DNA of 64,000 bases from Thelonectria olida (lineage: Eukaryota; Ascomycota; Sordariomycetes; Hypocreales; Nectriaceae), in contig JAGPYM010000003.1 in NCBI GenBank assembly GCA_020736575.1, positions 1,364,001 to 1,428,000 of the forward strand, read 5' to 3'. Within the stretch, counting starts at the first letter, position 1. The number at the start of each line of letters is the position of its first letter. A program made the translations under genes and the position numbers. The notes under the pieces are model-generated. The model did no database searches and was not told the origin of the DNA. It saw only the letters and a program-made list of their open reading frames with translations. Of the stretch, positions 33,346-46,805 are shown piece by piece.

Positions 33346-35732
33346 ATGGGCGTTGTCATGGATGAGGTTTGGTTTTGATTCTGCTTGTTGGGAACGGTGG
33401 GCTGAAGCCGGGCTTGTTGGTGGTTGTCGGGCAATAACTTGGCTAACAAACTTGGGGCTATTTGCATAGAGGATGGAGTCATGAATTGGGAGGGTTCGGT
33501 CAAGACAGATGTATCCCAGCCCGAGGAGGAGAGGTCAGGAGATATCATGTCGAGGCATAGAACGGGGCTACCTGATGGCAGGGAGGGGGGCATTCACGAG
33601 AAGAAGCGAGTGCCTTTGTAGAAGCTAGAAAAGACTTTGTTCATATTGGGTATAGACGTGGTCGTGGCATGTTGGTGTCCTGCGTCTGTCTAACTGAGAG
33701 TTCCATTGTTCGGTGTCAAATCATGTTTGATTCATGTCTGTGTCCGCCTCGTTAATAATCAGGGTCCGAGCCAAAGGATTCTTGTTCCAGGCTAATTGCT
33801 GGTTGCAGGTGGCTATGATTGCAGTGCATGGTCTTTGGTGGGGTTCTATTGGGGAGAGAAAATTTTGATGCGCCGATCAGAGTTGGAGGATTGGGCACTG
33901 GAGGTGCTTGCATGAGCGTATCGATGGTTCCATGGCAACCAAAGTAAAATATATTAGATGAGTTGCTTGACCATGTCGAGTTTGCTCAGGCATCTCCTTG
34001 AAGCAGCAAAACTGAGTCCAGTAGAGAAAATGCAGAAACTGACAGAAGGAAGCAAACCCATCCACCAAAATATTAATACAGTACCTAGAAAGTGCCACGT
34101 GCAAGAGCGTCCACTAACATGACGGTTATTTGAAGCCATCCAGGAACGTTTAGTGAAACGGGGAGTTTCTTTAGGCGGGGAGGGGTCGCTATTCACCGTC
34201 CACCGTTTTCACGATTTTCTTTCGCGAATACATTTAACCGTTGACAGGACTGACTGTAAGGCTAAGCTCGGGAAGCGCCGACTGCATGACGAACTGGAAG
34301 GGTTCTGCCTAGGTCCCGTTCTAGGTCTACGTAAGCACAAGGTAATTCGTAGTGATGTTTGGTTCTTGCCTGGTGTATTTGTCGATTGGTACGGAGTAGA
34401 TTTCTGCAGATCCTCGAGATGTCCACTTCCTGGCGCAAGGGTTCCTCTTTTGCGGGACTTAAAGGTATTTTTTTCAGGGCTGTCGGCAGTGTGCAGGCGG
34501 TTCCCAACCTTGAACTCGTTCAACTCTGGCCCTGCATGGAACGGGGCGAGGGAGAAAAAAATTGCGAGTGTGACGACCAATGAAGCTGAGAAAGCGAGGC
34601 GGTGTTCCTTGACCAGTGGTTCGCCAGTGCTGCAGTGTTTTTATTTTCCAGGTTTTGATGGAAGCGAGTGCAGGTGATAAGTCAGCCGCGGGTAAGGTAA
34701 GGAAGGAATCTGTCAGCCTCAAGTCAGCTGAAGCAGTGAAGGAAGGGATTCAGAGATCAGTACTTACTAGCCAGCAGGCAACCACCCAAACTAGCCAATG
34801 AACTAACCAGTGAATGTCCAGATGCTTTGCTAGCTATTCATTAAAAAAATACTCACGTCTTTGACTACAGCAATTAAGAACACCTCGATCCAACATAAAC
34901 CACTGCACTGATTCCATCCATCCATGAGATAGTCAGGTGGCTCCCGCTCAAGCGCCCCACACTCCAACCGTAGAAGCAGCCGTTCAGTGGTTAAGCCGCC
35001 GAGTGTCACCGCCGGACTCCTCCACCACAGCCCTCCACTCTCTAATTTTTAGATCTTAACTGCAAATCAGCCCTCCCCCCTCCTCGAGTCCCCCCCCCCC
35101 CCCCCCCAAGACGAGAAGGGCCCTGGTCTCAATGCTAATGCCAAACTATTTCAAAACTCCATCGCCATCTGCATCGCCCATAACTTCGCCTCCCTTCTTT
35201 CTTCTTCCCTCTCTCTAAAAGCAATTCCCCTCTAACCATTTCGCCATCCGCCTGCGTCATCGCCCTGGCCCTCCTCAGTCCCGCTCAAATAGCCTCCGCC
35301 TCCGCCTCCGAGCTGCCCTCGCGAAGGCAGCTCGCTGTCAAGACGTCTTCCTCAAAGAAGAGAAAGCTTTCCCGCCTCCCCCACGACCAGGATCCGCTCG
35401 ACGACTCACCATCTCCCGACGACGTCCTGCCCTCGTGCGAAATCGACGACGATCCCGCCTTCTCCTTCTCCGCCGCCTCTGTGGCCTCGGGCCCTGATAC
35501 GCCTTCGTACCTTCGTGCCGACTCCCAGCCCGCCTCCAGCCTTCCTCCGCGCCTCCAGTACCAGGCCAGCTCCCTCGTCTCTGCCGACTACGCCTCCTCA
35601 GCCGCCTCGTCCCCCTGCGCTTCAGCCTACGCAGACCTCTCCATCGAGAGCGACCGCGGGGGAGACGACACTGGCCCTGCTGCCGCCTCGGTCAGAAGCC
35701 AGTCTCCCTACCGCGTTTCCCGGCGTGCCATT
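33346..35732. other. insulysin 3' flank, poly-C tract and deubiquitinase leader
   Basis: 33.3-34.8 kb has no coding signal. 35090-35107 is a run of 18 C. From 35184 to 35732 the frame of the following deubiquitinase stays open without an ATG and looks protein-like (a basic SKKRKLSRL patch, then Ser/Pro/Asp-rich sequence); it may be translated from a non-AUG codon or belong to an unrecognised exon. Confidence 0.5.
35090..35107. repeat. 18-nt poly-C tract
   Basis: Eighteen consecutive C about 630 bp upstream of the deubiquitinase ATG. It is in a C/T-rich leader and may be length-variable between isolates. Confidence 0.9.
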
Positions 35733-38700
35733 ATGAATGGCGATCCAGACGTTCCTCACCGTTCCTCAAGCCCTCTGAAACGACGTGCCTCAAGCATGGA
35801 TCCCGAAAACAACTCGGATAAGACTCGAGACGTCGAGATGACCACCTCTCAACCCTCCGACACCGCCGATGCCTCGCAGCGCTCGACCAGTGGCTTGTCT
35901 CGAGCCATGAGTGTCGACCCCCCAGAGCCCCCAGCTTCAACCGCAGAGGCTACTTCCCAGCGTAAGCCAGCCGATGAGAGAGGTTTTAAATCGGATTGCA
36001 GTTACTAACGCGCATGCACAGTCCCCCCTCCTCTCACAGAGCAGGTCAAGATTATTGAAACTCTTCTGAAGGCATTTGCAGAAGAACCCATAAAAGCGGG
36101 AACTTTGGCTTATTTGGTGTCCCGCACCTGGGTCGACAAGGCCCTCGCTCTGGGCGGAGACTCCAAGGAGAGCAAGACGGATGCTTCCACAGAGCCGCTT
36201 GGACCCGTCGACAACTCCGACATCATTGAGGAGATTATCGAGGAGCCAAATGGCACCAAGTTCGTTCGCCTCAAGCCCGGGTCTGGCGATGAATCGTTTC
36301 AACTATTCTCCGAGGATGCCTGGAAGATGGTGGTTGATTGGTACGGCATCAAGGACAACCAGGAGCCCATTATCCGGACTGCTATCAACACTGCCGAAAA
36401 TGATGCGGAACCCAACATCATGTACGAGTATCATCCACCGCTATTCCGAATCCACCGCCTGTGGTCGGAAGTCAGCCCTCTTCCCATCGAGCAGGCTCTC
36501 AAAGCCGCGGATCCTGTCACTCTTGTACTTTCCAGAAGCCGCAACTACCATGCCCAGACTTTCCTCAAGGAAATCAAGACGTATTCTGGAGTGCCGCTGG
36601 ATCGCAAGGTCCGCCTCTGGTCAGTCCCGCAGATCATTCAGGTCGGCGGCCCTTCCGAACCCCGCCGCACCTTGACCCCGCCAGATTCGCCAGGTCGTGT
36701 CGCTGACCGAAACCCGACCAACCCGGCCGGTTCCTGGTCAAAGCTTCTCCTTGACGTTGCCAGTTTTGGTCAGGTTCGCGATGACAAGATCAAGGTGCCC
36801 CTCGAGGACTACACGGGCAACAAGAAATACAACGGTAAAACCATGCTACACCTATATCAGCTTGTTACCGACCAGCCCCTTGTTCTTGATGAGTCCATTG
36901 ATAAGTTCTGGGTCAGCACGTACACGGGTCGTCAACGTACCGCCGACAAGGCCATTCCTACTCGGGGTAATGTATTGGCTGCTGCCTCAGCTCCTGGCAG
37001 CGGCAGAAGCAGTCCTGCTCTCGGTGGCCCCTTGACTCGAGGTCGGGTCCAAAATAGATCGGGCCGCAGCATCGGAGCCGTGGGTCTTCAGAATCTTGGA
37101 AACACGTGTTACATGAACTCTGCGTTGCAGTGTGTTCGAAGCGTCGAGGAGTTAACCAAGTACTTTTTAACTGGCACATTCCAGGAAGAAGTGAACAAGT
37201 CTAATCCGTTGGGCTACAATGGTAAGGTCGCTATGGCATACGGAAGCCTACTGAAGGAGATCTACATGGAAGGCAAGGGATCGGTTAGTCCCCGAGAATT
37301 CAAGAACACTGTTGGTCGCTGTCGCAGCACTTTCTCCGGATGGGGCCAGCAGGACACTCAAGAGTTCTTGGGCTTCCTCCTCGACGGACTTCAAGAGGAT
37401 CTGAGCCGCATCAAGAAGAAGCCCTACATCGAGAAGCCCGACTCAACCGACGACATGATCAACAACCCAGAGGCGATTAAAGAGATGGCCGACAAGGTGT
37501 GGGACATCACACGCCGACGAGATGATTCCGTCATTGCCGATCTGTTCACTGGCATGTACAAGTCTACCTTGAAGTGCCCAGAGTGCGGCAAGATTAGCAT
37601 CACCTTTGACCCTTTCAACAACTTGACCTTGCCCATTCCCGTGGAGGACATGTGGACAAAGGCTGTCAAGTTTTTCCCTCTCAACGATGCTCCTGTATTG
37701 ATTGAAGTGGAACTACCCAAGCACAGCGCATTTGAGCAGCTTAAGCAGTTTATCTCAATTCGCACCGGCGTTCCCACAGATCGATTGATTGGAGCTGAAG
37801 AGTTCAAGGATCGTTTCTTCAAGGTCTACAACAACACCCAGGACGTGTCTGAAGAGATCCAGTCAAGTGATGTGCCCACAATGCATGAGCTGGCGGCGGT
37901 TCCAACCAACTGGCCAGTGAAGGGTAAAGTCCCGCGATACCGGTCCATGTTGGATATAGACACTCCTCTCGATGCCCTTGAGTGGGACGACCCCCGTTAC
38001 GAGAAAATGGTGGTGCCTGTCTTCCATCGCCGTCTACAAAGCATCGGGCGAGGCTCAGACGATATTTGCCCCCCACACTTCATCTCCCTGACAAAGGAGG
38101 AAGCGGGTAACATTGATATTGTTCGCCGAAAAGTCTTGGAGAAGTCGGCTTCCTTCTCTACCTGGTCCGGATTCACTTCAGGTGATTCTGATGATAGTAC
38201 AGAAGGTGATGTCGTCATCACCTCAGTCTCCGATGCCGATTCTTCGGGCGATAGTAGTAAGGTTGTGGCTCACTCAGTCGAAGGCGAGGATGACATGGTT
38301 GATGTTACAATGAAGGATGCGAACTACACGCCCCCCCACCAGGCTCAAGTCCTGAAGCACTTCAGCACGAAGCGACCCAAGTTTGTCGACCCCGACGAAT
38401 TTCTCGATCCCGAGCTCCAGAATCTGTTTGAACTGAGCTACTTCTCTGATGCTTCCGCTGGGGGGGGTGTTCCTACCGGTTGGTCTCACGTAGATAACCA
38501 CCGAGCTCTCCCCAAGTTGACCGATCGTATTCCTGTGTTCGAGGATGCCGAGGATGACGATGCCAGTCCTGACAGCTCTAACAGCAACACGGCATCTGGC
38601 AATGACGAGGACAGCACTAACGATGAGAGCTCCAAGGCCGATGAGGGCCAGACTCGAATGCTGGATGAGTCGAGTGAAGAAGATGCTCCTAAGCCGGTTC

Positions 38701-40331
38701 GGGTATGTTTCAACATCACCCCTTTTACTACTATCCCAAATTCGCTAACTAGGCACAGAACGGTCCTCGACCCTCGAAGCTCGGCCCAGGAGGACGAAAG
38801 AAGTTCAAGGGCCACAAGACCTATGGTAAGAAGGGCAACAAGCGCCGCGACAAGCAGGTGCGGGGTGGTAAAGCCAGCAAGCTGGCCAAAGTCAAGCCCC
38901 AACCGACACCACCAGCAGTCGCTGATGGTGGACCGCTGATCCGACTTGGTGAGGGTCTCGTTGTGGATTGGAATGAAGAGGCTTGGGACAAGCTCTTCGG
39001 CGGATCTTCAAGGAAGCCCTCTGAGGATCAGGGTGCCAGAACATTCGTCGACCTGGAGACTCTCAATGATACTGCCCTCAAAATCAGTCAGAGACGACGT
39101 CACCACCGCCGAACAAATGGCATTTCCCTCGAAGAGTGTCTCGATGAGTTCGAGAGAGCTGAAATCCTGTCTGAAGAGGACATGTGGTACTGTCCACGCT
39201 GCAAAGAGCACCGAAGGGCAAGCAAGAAGTTCGATTTGTGGAAGACACCAGACATCCTAGTAGCGCATCTAAAGCGGTTCAGCAGCTCTGGATATCGGCG
39301 GGACAAGCTAGACATCATGGTGGACTTTCCCATCGAGGGACTGGATCTCACTACCCGCGTCATCCAGAAAGAGGATGGTAAGGATGAGATTTACGACTTG
39401 ATTGCTGTTGACGACCACTACGGCGGTCTGGGAGGCGGCCACTACACTGCCTATGCCAAGAACTTTATCGATGGGCGTTGGTACAATTACAATGGTAAGA
39501 CACAGATTCCTCATCCTTCCCATGGGCGACTGTAGTGCTAATTGGAGCTTAGACTCGTCCGTCCACCACGTGGCAGACCCGACGACAGCCATTACTGAAG
39601 CTGCGTATCTTCTCTTCTACCGTCGCCGATCGAAGATCCCTTTAGGCGGATCTCGATTCGGGGTCATCTCTGAAAAGTTCGAGGAGGAAGAAGAAGATGA
39701 TGACGACGACGATACAGAGGCGGGGGAAGGCCAGGGCCTCGGCGAGGGTTCCTCCCTGACTGGGTCACCGAGCGCTGGGACAGGAGCAGAAGCAGTTCGC
39801 CGTCAAGCAAGTCGTGGTTCGGATAGAGTCACTATCACGGCATTGACGGATGCCGACGATGATGGGGAGTTGCCTGCGTATGAGCGCCCAAACCGGATCG
39901 AGACCATTCACGACAGCATCGAGGATGAGGGCGTGGACGTGAAGGATTCGTACCAACCCTTGACAGCTGCCTCTCTCAACTTGACGCAGAACTGGAACTT
40001 CGAAGCCCTTGGTAACAGCGGTGCCGAAGACTCAACCGGTGCTGATTTTGCAAGCGATGACGTACAGCTGTCCTCTGCAGGTGGGCAGACTCCCGGGCAA
40101 GACTTTGAAGATCACGATACTGAGATGACGGGCGTCACTGACGTCCCCCACGATCAAGCGGACCCTCCCGCCCCCGATGACGGGGCCCAGGCAGCACTCG
40201 CAGACATCCAAAGCGCTGCCTGGGAGCGTAAGGGCGTCATCTCGGTGCCTGCCGTACAAGAAAGTGACCAGGACTCAAACGAGGTGGCTGAGATCCATCT
40301 CGAGGCCGAGAAGACGGCTGAAAAGAAGTAG
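35733..40331 (+). CDS. USP-family ubiquitin C-terminal hydrolase (USP4/Ubp12-like)
   Basis: Exons 35733-35961, 36022-38702, 38759-39494 and 39553-40331 give 1474 aa. The start is the first in-frame ATG (MNGDPDVPHRSSSPLKRR). A DUSP-like domain (about residues 90-200, with AYLVSRTWVDKALALGG and LFSEDAWKMVVDWYG) and a ubiquitin-like stretch follow. The catalytic domain opens with GLQNLGNTCYMNSALQC, with nucleophile Cys439. The catalytic His is His1198 in GGGHYTAYAKNF, and the acidic triad residue is Asp1216, whose codon spans the last intron. Paired CxxC motifs, LKCPECGK and WYCPRCKEHR, form the usual zinc ribbon. A large acidic insertion (about 690-970) with a basic GGRKKFKGHKTYGKK patch splits the catalytic domain, as in USP4/USP11/USP15 and yeast Ubp12. 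The C-terminal 220 residues are acidic and disordered. Cleaves ubiquitin from proteins; the substrates are unknown. Confidence 0.93.
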
Positions 40332-43300
40332 AAGTCTTGTCCCACGTCTTCGTCAACAACTGAAAGTTTAGGACCAGATTCTCCGTCATGGTGTATTCAG
40401 ACATGTTGTAACGGCGGTATGATTTTGAAGCTTATCGAGAAAGTATGGCCTGGGAATGGAATGGAAAAATGAATCGGCTGGCACTAGGATGGAAGAACCA
40501 ATGTGTCTGGGAACGGTGTCATGACATAGAGATCGATAGACGCACACAACGCAACGTGACACGGCGAAAGCACTTGTCAGCGCGTGTGCATGCATACACA
40601 CACGCACGCATATATACCACACTTATACCATTCATGAATATGAGCCCAGCATTGTTGCAAGAAGTGGTATCACCACGGCATTTGGTCTTCGGAAATCAGA
40701 CATGGCGGATTACGAGGATGACGCCAACGGACGCAGTATCTACCTGCTTTCGAGCATGGGGTATGAGCATCGCATTTGGCTTAGAAAAGACGGGGAAAGC
40801 GGAGGTCCGTGTGTGAATGCGAAAAAGCTTGACTATCGCAGGTTGATAGAATAGAAATGAGAGCATGGCAATGAAAACAGACGTGCGAAAAGCTACTTTG
40901 ATTCATGGCATCTCAAATCCAAACACCGGGCTCGGGTCGTTTTGCCCCCGGACCGGCGGATGTGCCGGTGCGGCACTCCCCGTTATTACGGAGCTGTGTC
41001 ATATAAATTGCCGGTCGAGGTGAAGAGATAACTGCGCATAGGCCAGATGCAGAGTGGTACAAAGAGATTGGGTACGACTACACAGCTGTCGGTTTGCGAC
41101 ATGATGGCGACGGAGGCGTGAGGGAACCATTGGTGAGGCAGGCTACGTTGCGTGTAGTGCTGGCCCAAGCCCGACTTTTCGATAAACACAAGCAAGACTC
41201 AACTTGGCGCCCATTGCCACGGGAGGTATGTTGCCTTTGGTGTCGTGCTCCGTCATAGCAACTACGTGAAGTACGTACGTAGCAAACTATTACGACACTC
41301 GGACACACACACATTGACACAGACACAGACACAAACACAGCCACTGCACGACTGCACAAGAACGAATGCGGGTGAGCCACGTGATGCGGCGGCAGAACAT
41401 GGATGTCCCCAGCTTGATCGGGCCCCGGCCTCTGGGAAGCTAAACAGGGCCGTCCGCCCATCCTGAGCTTCGGTTCTTGGGGGTTCACTGAAAGGGGAGC
41501 GACCAGGGTTGTGCCCGTGTGCGCAGAAGACCCAGCCCGGCGTTTCGGGAGCGCCATCTTTCCAGCAATTGCCCGTCCGTGACGTCTGTCGGAGCTGATG
41601 ACGGATCATGGACTTCGGCTCGGAGGGGAGTCACTGGCGCCGGATACCTAGACCAACAGTTGGGAGTGACAGGCTGATGGACTGCACAATTAATAATAGA
41701 TAGGGCACAGTGGATTGGCAGATAGGGCTTCCCTACACTTCTCCGCACCAAGAGTTCAGCAGCACGCCGCCTAACTAGGGAACCAGCACAAAATCGATCC
41801 AGGGTTCAAGGAACAAGCTTCATAGCATGCCCTTGGCCTCTTCCTCAGCCCTGACCAGGTCGCTGGGGCACAGCTTCAACATGGTGTCTTCCCCACTCAA
41901 CTTGGACGGGCTGAAATTGAGCGGGGGGGACGGCCGCTGGTTTGAGGGCGCGCCGGCAACCAAACGGAGGTACGTATCGGAGTACTCTGTGCTTCGTGCG
42001 GACACTCCGTTGCCATTCGTTGGTACGAAACACACAAAGAATGAGGCTGTTGGGGGAATAACAATGTTGACGAGGTATGCACGAATAGAAGGGCAAAACA
42101 CAGTGGCCACACCCGGACTCGCTGGCTCGTTACGTTGATCTGAAGTCTGTACTTCCCAGCTCCTTGTATGTACTTCGTACTGGTACTCATCAGTGGTGTC
42201 AGAGGCAAGGGCGTGTGACAACATCTGTTGTCTGTCCTATCAACGAGGCTGCAACTTGGCTGAAGGTCTTCAAACAATCATCATGTCCAAATGCGGAGTA
42301 TAGAATCTTGTCTTCCAGGCTAAAGATGTTATATGTATCATCAACTTAAGCCCCGTGAGTTCAAAGACTATTTTCTTGAACAGTCCGATATTCTTCTTGG
42401 CTTTTGCTAGCCCGATGCACAATGCTGGGATCCCTGTGCCCTTGTTACTGACCTGCCTAGCTGGGGGCGTTATCGTCAGGTCACTCAGTTATCTGGGGTG
42501 ATGGACTGGGGAATCTGACTTGTGAGCTTGTATGACAAAGACATTGGCCAGAACATGGTCATTGTGGTACCAGACAATTGATACTCGCTGGCGGAGATGA
42601 ATTGAACACTTAATGAGGCTACCTGCCGTCACAGAACAGAGACCAATTGCGTGGTGGTTGTATGTGGACCTGCTGACCGTTGGCACAAACGAAAGGAATA
42701 TCATCTCGTTATTGCGGATTGCCCGCTCTCTGCTAATATTCGTCAGTCAAGTCCCCAGTGTTTTAAACCTAATGGCATTCATGGGCAAAGCCAGTCAACA
42801 AGCCCGCAAAACAGGGCCCGTTAAAGATAGCGCGGCTTTACGAATTTGTGGGGCAGACGTTCGAGACTAACGGACAGAAGACCAGGATGGGAAGTTGGAA
42901 CTCGTGGAAGAAACCGATTGGAGGCGTGGTTCCGAGTTCGTGGGATCGTCTTGGTCTTTCGAAGGCACAGTTGCAGGCCATATGGATAGAAAGACGAACC
43001 AGGCTGTAGATCAAGGGAAGGCAGACCGGACTTCATGTGGGGAGAAGCGGATAAGACTTATCACCGAACCAGAGTCAAAGCGAGAACATCGGAGTTGAGC
43101 CGTTTTGGGATGGCACAGTGTGTTGCCTCGGCTCTTCGCTACGCTCATGGAGCAGAAAGATATCAGCCTTCGATAGACGCGAATAGATTGCTCGGTTGAC
43201 TGAGTGATTGTCGATTGCGTGGGGTGATACGTTAACACAGTCAAGGCTCAAGCCTTGCGAGAAGTTGCCGAGAACAGAGCGCGGGCACAAGCTCAGGGTG

Positions 43301-44334
43301 GAGCGGATGGAGTTGAATAGATTTAACCAGAGTGGGTATGTCTCCCGTTCGAGGACGCTGATGGCCAGGTCAAATTCCGGTCCTCATGATGCAACTGTCG
43401 GTGAGGAATGCTAGATGACATCTAGGAGGTGAAGCACGAAAAGGGACTAACCTTGGGAAGCTGACTTGGCAGTGCTGACCCAGGACAGGATTATCCTCCC
43501 TATCGAACGTCGCTGGTCCTCCACGGCGGAGGATTCCTCAACTTTGTCCTAGGCCCACGCTAGGTTGGCGGGAAAATCCCTGGGATCGGCCTTTCGAGGT
43601 CTTGGACAGCCCCCATACCCTGCAAATCCCCTGGCAAATCCCGTCGGCCTTATTCGATCGAAGGTGGCTATTCAGGCTTTACCAGTTTCGGCACTGCTTC
43701 TGGAATCTCTATGGCGCCATGGCATCGGGCTGCGCAGGTATCGGTGTTGAAGACATCAATAAAGATCCGTAGGGTTCGTCGATGTGAAGTCGCTGACAAA
43801 GCGGCAGCGATGGTCGTGAGTTGGAGCCGAGAAGGAAATCGTCAACTAACACAGACAGTCTGGGTTTCCAAGAGGCGATATGCATTGCGTGCAGGACGAA
43901 AAAGGCTGGAAACGGCCAATCGAGACGCCGGAGGGAACGGAGGATTGGCAGGGAGCATTGTTGAACCCTATTCCGGAGATCCAGAAGTCAAGCTGTTGAT
44001 CTTGACTGAGACAGGTAAAAGCAGATAGCCAAGGAGGGCGGAGAGTTTGGATCTGGTATGGCCCATGGGGGCTGATGCGGGGCAGCACATCCTCCATCCA
44101 CGTGCATCAAGGAGGGCGCAACACACCTCAGTGACGGCATCTTGCAAGTCTGTGGTTTGTGGCCGAGTTGGATGCGTACGCCCGCAGCCACGGTACCTCG
44201 ACCGGGCGTTTGTGTTCAGAGTACGTAACGAAGATGCAACTTTCAGTCGGCCGTCCCGGATAATCCGATGCCGCCGTCGACTCGCTTCGATGGGTCGACG
44301 CGCGGGACGATGCAATGCTTGACATTGTGCTCGA

Positions 44335-44395
44335 GTGAAGAGGAGGGGAGGGGGGTCCCGCGTGGGAAGAGGGGGGAGAAAGGGGAAACAAGAGA
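44335..44395 (+). repeat. G-rich purine tract with G-quadruplex potential
   Basis: Contains GGGG, GGGGGG, GGG, GGGGGG and GGGG tracts separated by short loops within about 55 nt. Seen directly; folding is inferred. Confidence 0.6.
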
Positions 44396-46559
44396 AATGG
44401 ATGGGGAATGAACATGGGAATGAGGAATTGGGGAAACAAAAGAGACGGTGGCTGGTGGTTGGCATGGGTCAAGATGGAGAGATGGAGATTTCGGATGGAA
44501 ATGGAGATGGCATGGCGTCAAGCCTGTTGACGATGCGGCCGGGGAGTTGGGCCTGTCATCCGTCCGATTTCCACGCTCAAACACTGCACACGGGAGTCGG
44601 GACACTGTACTACGTTAACACGCCCGGGAACACGAAAGCACGGGACAGCTGGCATGAAGCAGGCGTGAAGCAGGCGTGAAGCAGAAGAATGGATAGAACG
44701 TTTCCAGAGCACCTTCCCTCATGGGTAGGAGGGTGGGTACGAACATCTGACGTAACGACGAACTTGCCCGGAGGAGCTCGTAGTGCGGTAGGGCACTATC
44801 CTTCCCGTCATTAAAGCTGCATTGGTAATGGAAGGGAGACGGGTTAGGCAATTCTAGCCCATGTTGACCAAGCCATCGCCGCTGCCCTACCCACCTGAGG
44901 TATTCTTCGGCCACCAAACCTTCGACTTGAGGTCGCCGTGACAAAAACGTCTCAACCCGAGCTCTCAAGTTGCAGTTGCGCAGTGGAGGAGTAGCACAGT
45001 CAAGCAAGGACGCGGGACGGAAGGAAGGAAGAGAGGAAGGGAGGGAAGAATCACCGAACGGGAGTGCCGTGAGGAAAGGGGCGGGCTTGCAGGGTAGAAG
45101 TTACAGAACAGCTTGCTTCCCGTCCTGTCCTGTCCCGTACAACGCGGAAAGAAACTTCTTCCGTCCGCGGCGTGGTATCAAATCCTTTCATCCAAGGCCT
45201 CGATAGATGTACCCACCCGCCTCAACACAGCCAGAGCATCTCACAGCATTGTGCAACAGTGGACGCTGACTGTGTTGGCGGCGACCAAGCTGCAGAATTC
45301 CGATGTTGACGCCCAGGCCCAGGGCGAACGAAGCCCAACGCAACGGCACGGATGCTTGCAATATTCGTACATACAAACTGGACCGGGCGAAGGGTGCGGG
45401 TGGCACCATGACCCATCCGTTATCGACAGCCATGATCCCATGTCCTCGTTCCTTTTCTGCTCCTCGATGCGTCGTGATACCCTCATTATCCTTCCACGTC
45501 GCCCATCCAGGTTTCAGCTCGAGATGACCGGCGACAGTGCTGCCATGTCTTGGTGGACACTGCATCAAAGCTCAAAGGTGGTCAGGCGGCCCCGGCCCCC
45601 ATTGAGCCAGACCGGCAGAGACAAGATGAAGGGAAGGATACACCACATGACAGAGACCCGAGAGAGACACAGTGCTACCTGTCAGGGCTACTTGGAGAGT
45701 ACAGCTCCCTCTGTCTAGCTCCAGAGCTTTCTGGGTATACGAGAGGTCAGTCTGGCCGTGAACTTGAGCTTGCCTGAGTGTGCAACCCCGCCGCTAGGGG
45801 TCATGGGGGAGTAGCGCTGTTGTAGTGCGGCGGTAGCTTCCCCGTAACTCGCATGTACCTGCCTCAAGTTACCAACCCGAGGCAGGATGGTGGCTGTGGA
45901 CGCTTGCCCCTCCCCTCTTTGCGAAGCTCTTCTTGGCTCTGGCTCTGGGCTGCGAGCGCAAAGACAGGGAGGCCAGGCCTCCACTGCTGGCTGCAGAGTC
46001 TGCAAGTCTGCACCTCAAGCCTCCACTTGGCGGTAGCCCGCCCCGCACGCGTCTTGAAGCCCTGCAGTCCTGCTGCTGCACCAAAGCTGCTGGCGCAGCG
46101 ACGCAGTGACGCAGTGACGCTGGCTGACCCTCACCCAGATATGCCCTAGCGAGTTAGCGCCGACAGGGCCCAAAGTGACTGGCTCAAATGGCTGCGCCAA
46201 CCCATTCGTCCAGGCTTCGAGAAAGATTCCCGGGCCCCCCGTCGCCGTCGCATCTTGTTCCTTGTCGATGGTGTGGGAACTGTGGCAATTCCAGATTCTC
46301 GAAGGCGGCCAGAAGCCTTCCAAGCAACTCCCAGTGGCCCGCTCAAACCCCTTCTGCTTCCATCGACTTTCTCAGCGACCCTCCGCCCCGCGTCTGATTG
46401 GCCGCTACCAGCTCTCGAGCCCCCCAAAGGTTGATGCCTTGATGCCTCGCGCCTCATGCCTCATGCACCGATGCTACCATCCACGAGAAAAGTACCACCA
46501 ATTCGAAAACCCCCCAAACCGCCCCCCATGCTTTTACTTGTGCTCGTGCTTATGCCTAA

Positions 46560-46573
46560 TTTTTTTTTTTTTT
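46560..46573 (+). repeat. 14-nt poly-T tract
   Basis: T homopolymer at the beginning of the pyrimidine-rich region upstream of the phosphodiesterase. Confidence 0.9.
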
Positions 46574-46784
46574 AATTCATTTGTAACGACGATCGACGTC
46601 CACATGCAACGAGAAGTAAAAAAAAGGGCATGCCATCATAGTAAGTGCTCGTTCATTCTGCTGGCGGTTCCCATCGTATCGGGCTCGTGTTGCTGTACTC
46701 CCCTGCTTCCAAGCCTTCCATCACCCCATCCACCCACCATCTGAATCGACGTCGCTGCGGCTGTTGCTTGTCAGGCTCATGGTT

Positions 46785-46805
46785 GGTTCATGGTTCATGG
46801 TTCAT
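46785..46805 (+). repeat. three tandem GGTTCAT copies
   Basis: Three perfect 7-bp copies with degenerate partial copies on both sides (46774-46814). A short minisatellite, useful as a length marker at most. Confidence 0.85.

Noticed and set aside
43968..44465. Minus-strand 165-codon frame rich in Pro/Phe/Ser
   Set aside because: It is the complement of the G-rich purine block, so its length follows from base composition.
45110..45145. TTCCCGTCCTGTCCTGTCCC resembling part of fungal 5S rRNA
   Set aside because: Only a few bases match; neither the 5S internal control region nor the closing stem is present.
45113..45718. Plus-strand 201-codon frame
   Set aside because: No domain, no recognisable residues, and competing long frames on the other strand; typical of G/C-rich non-coding DNA.
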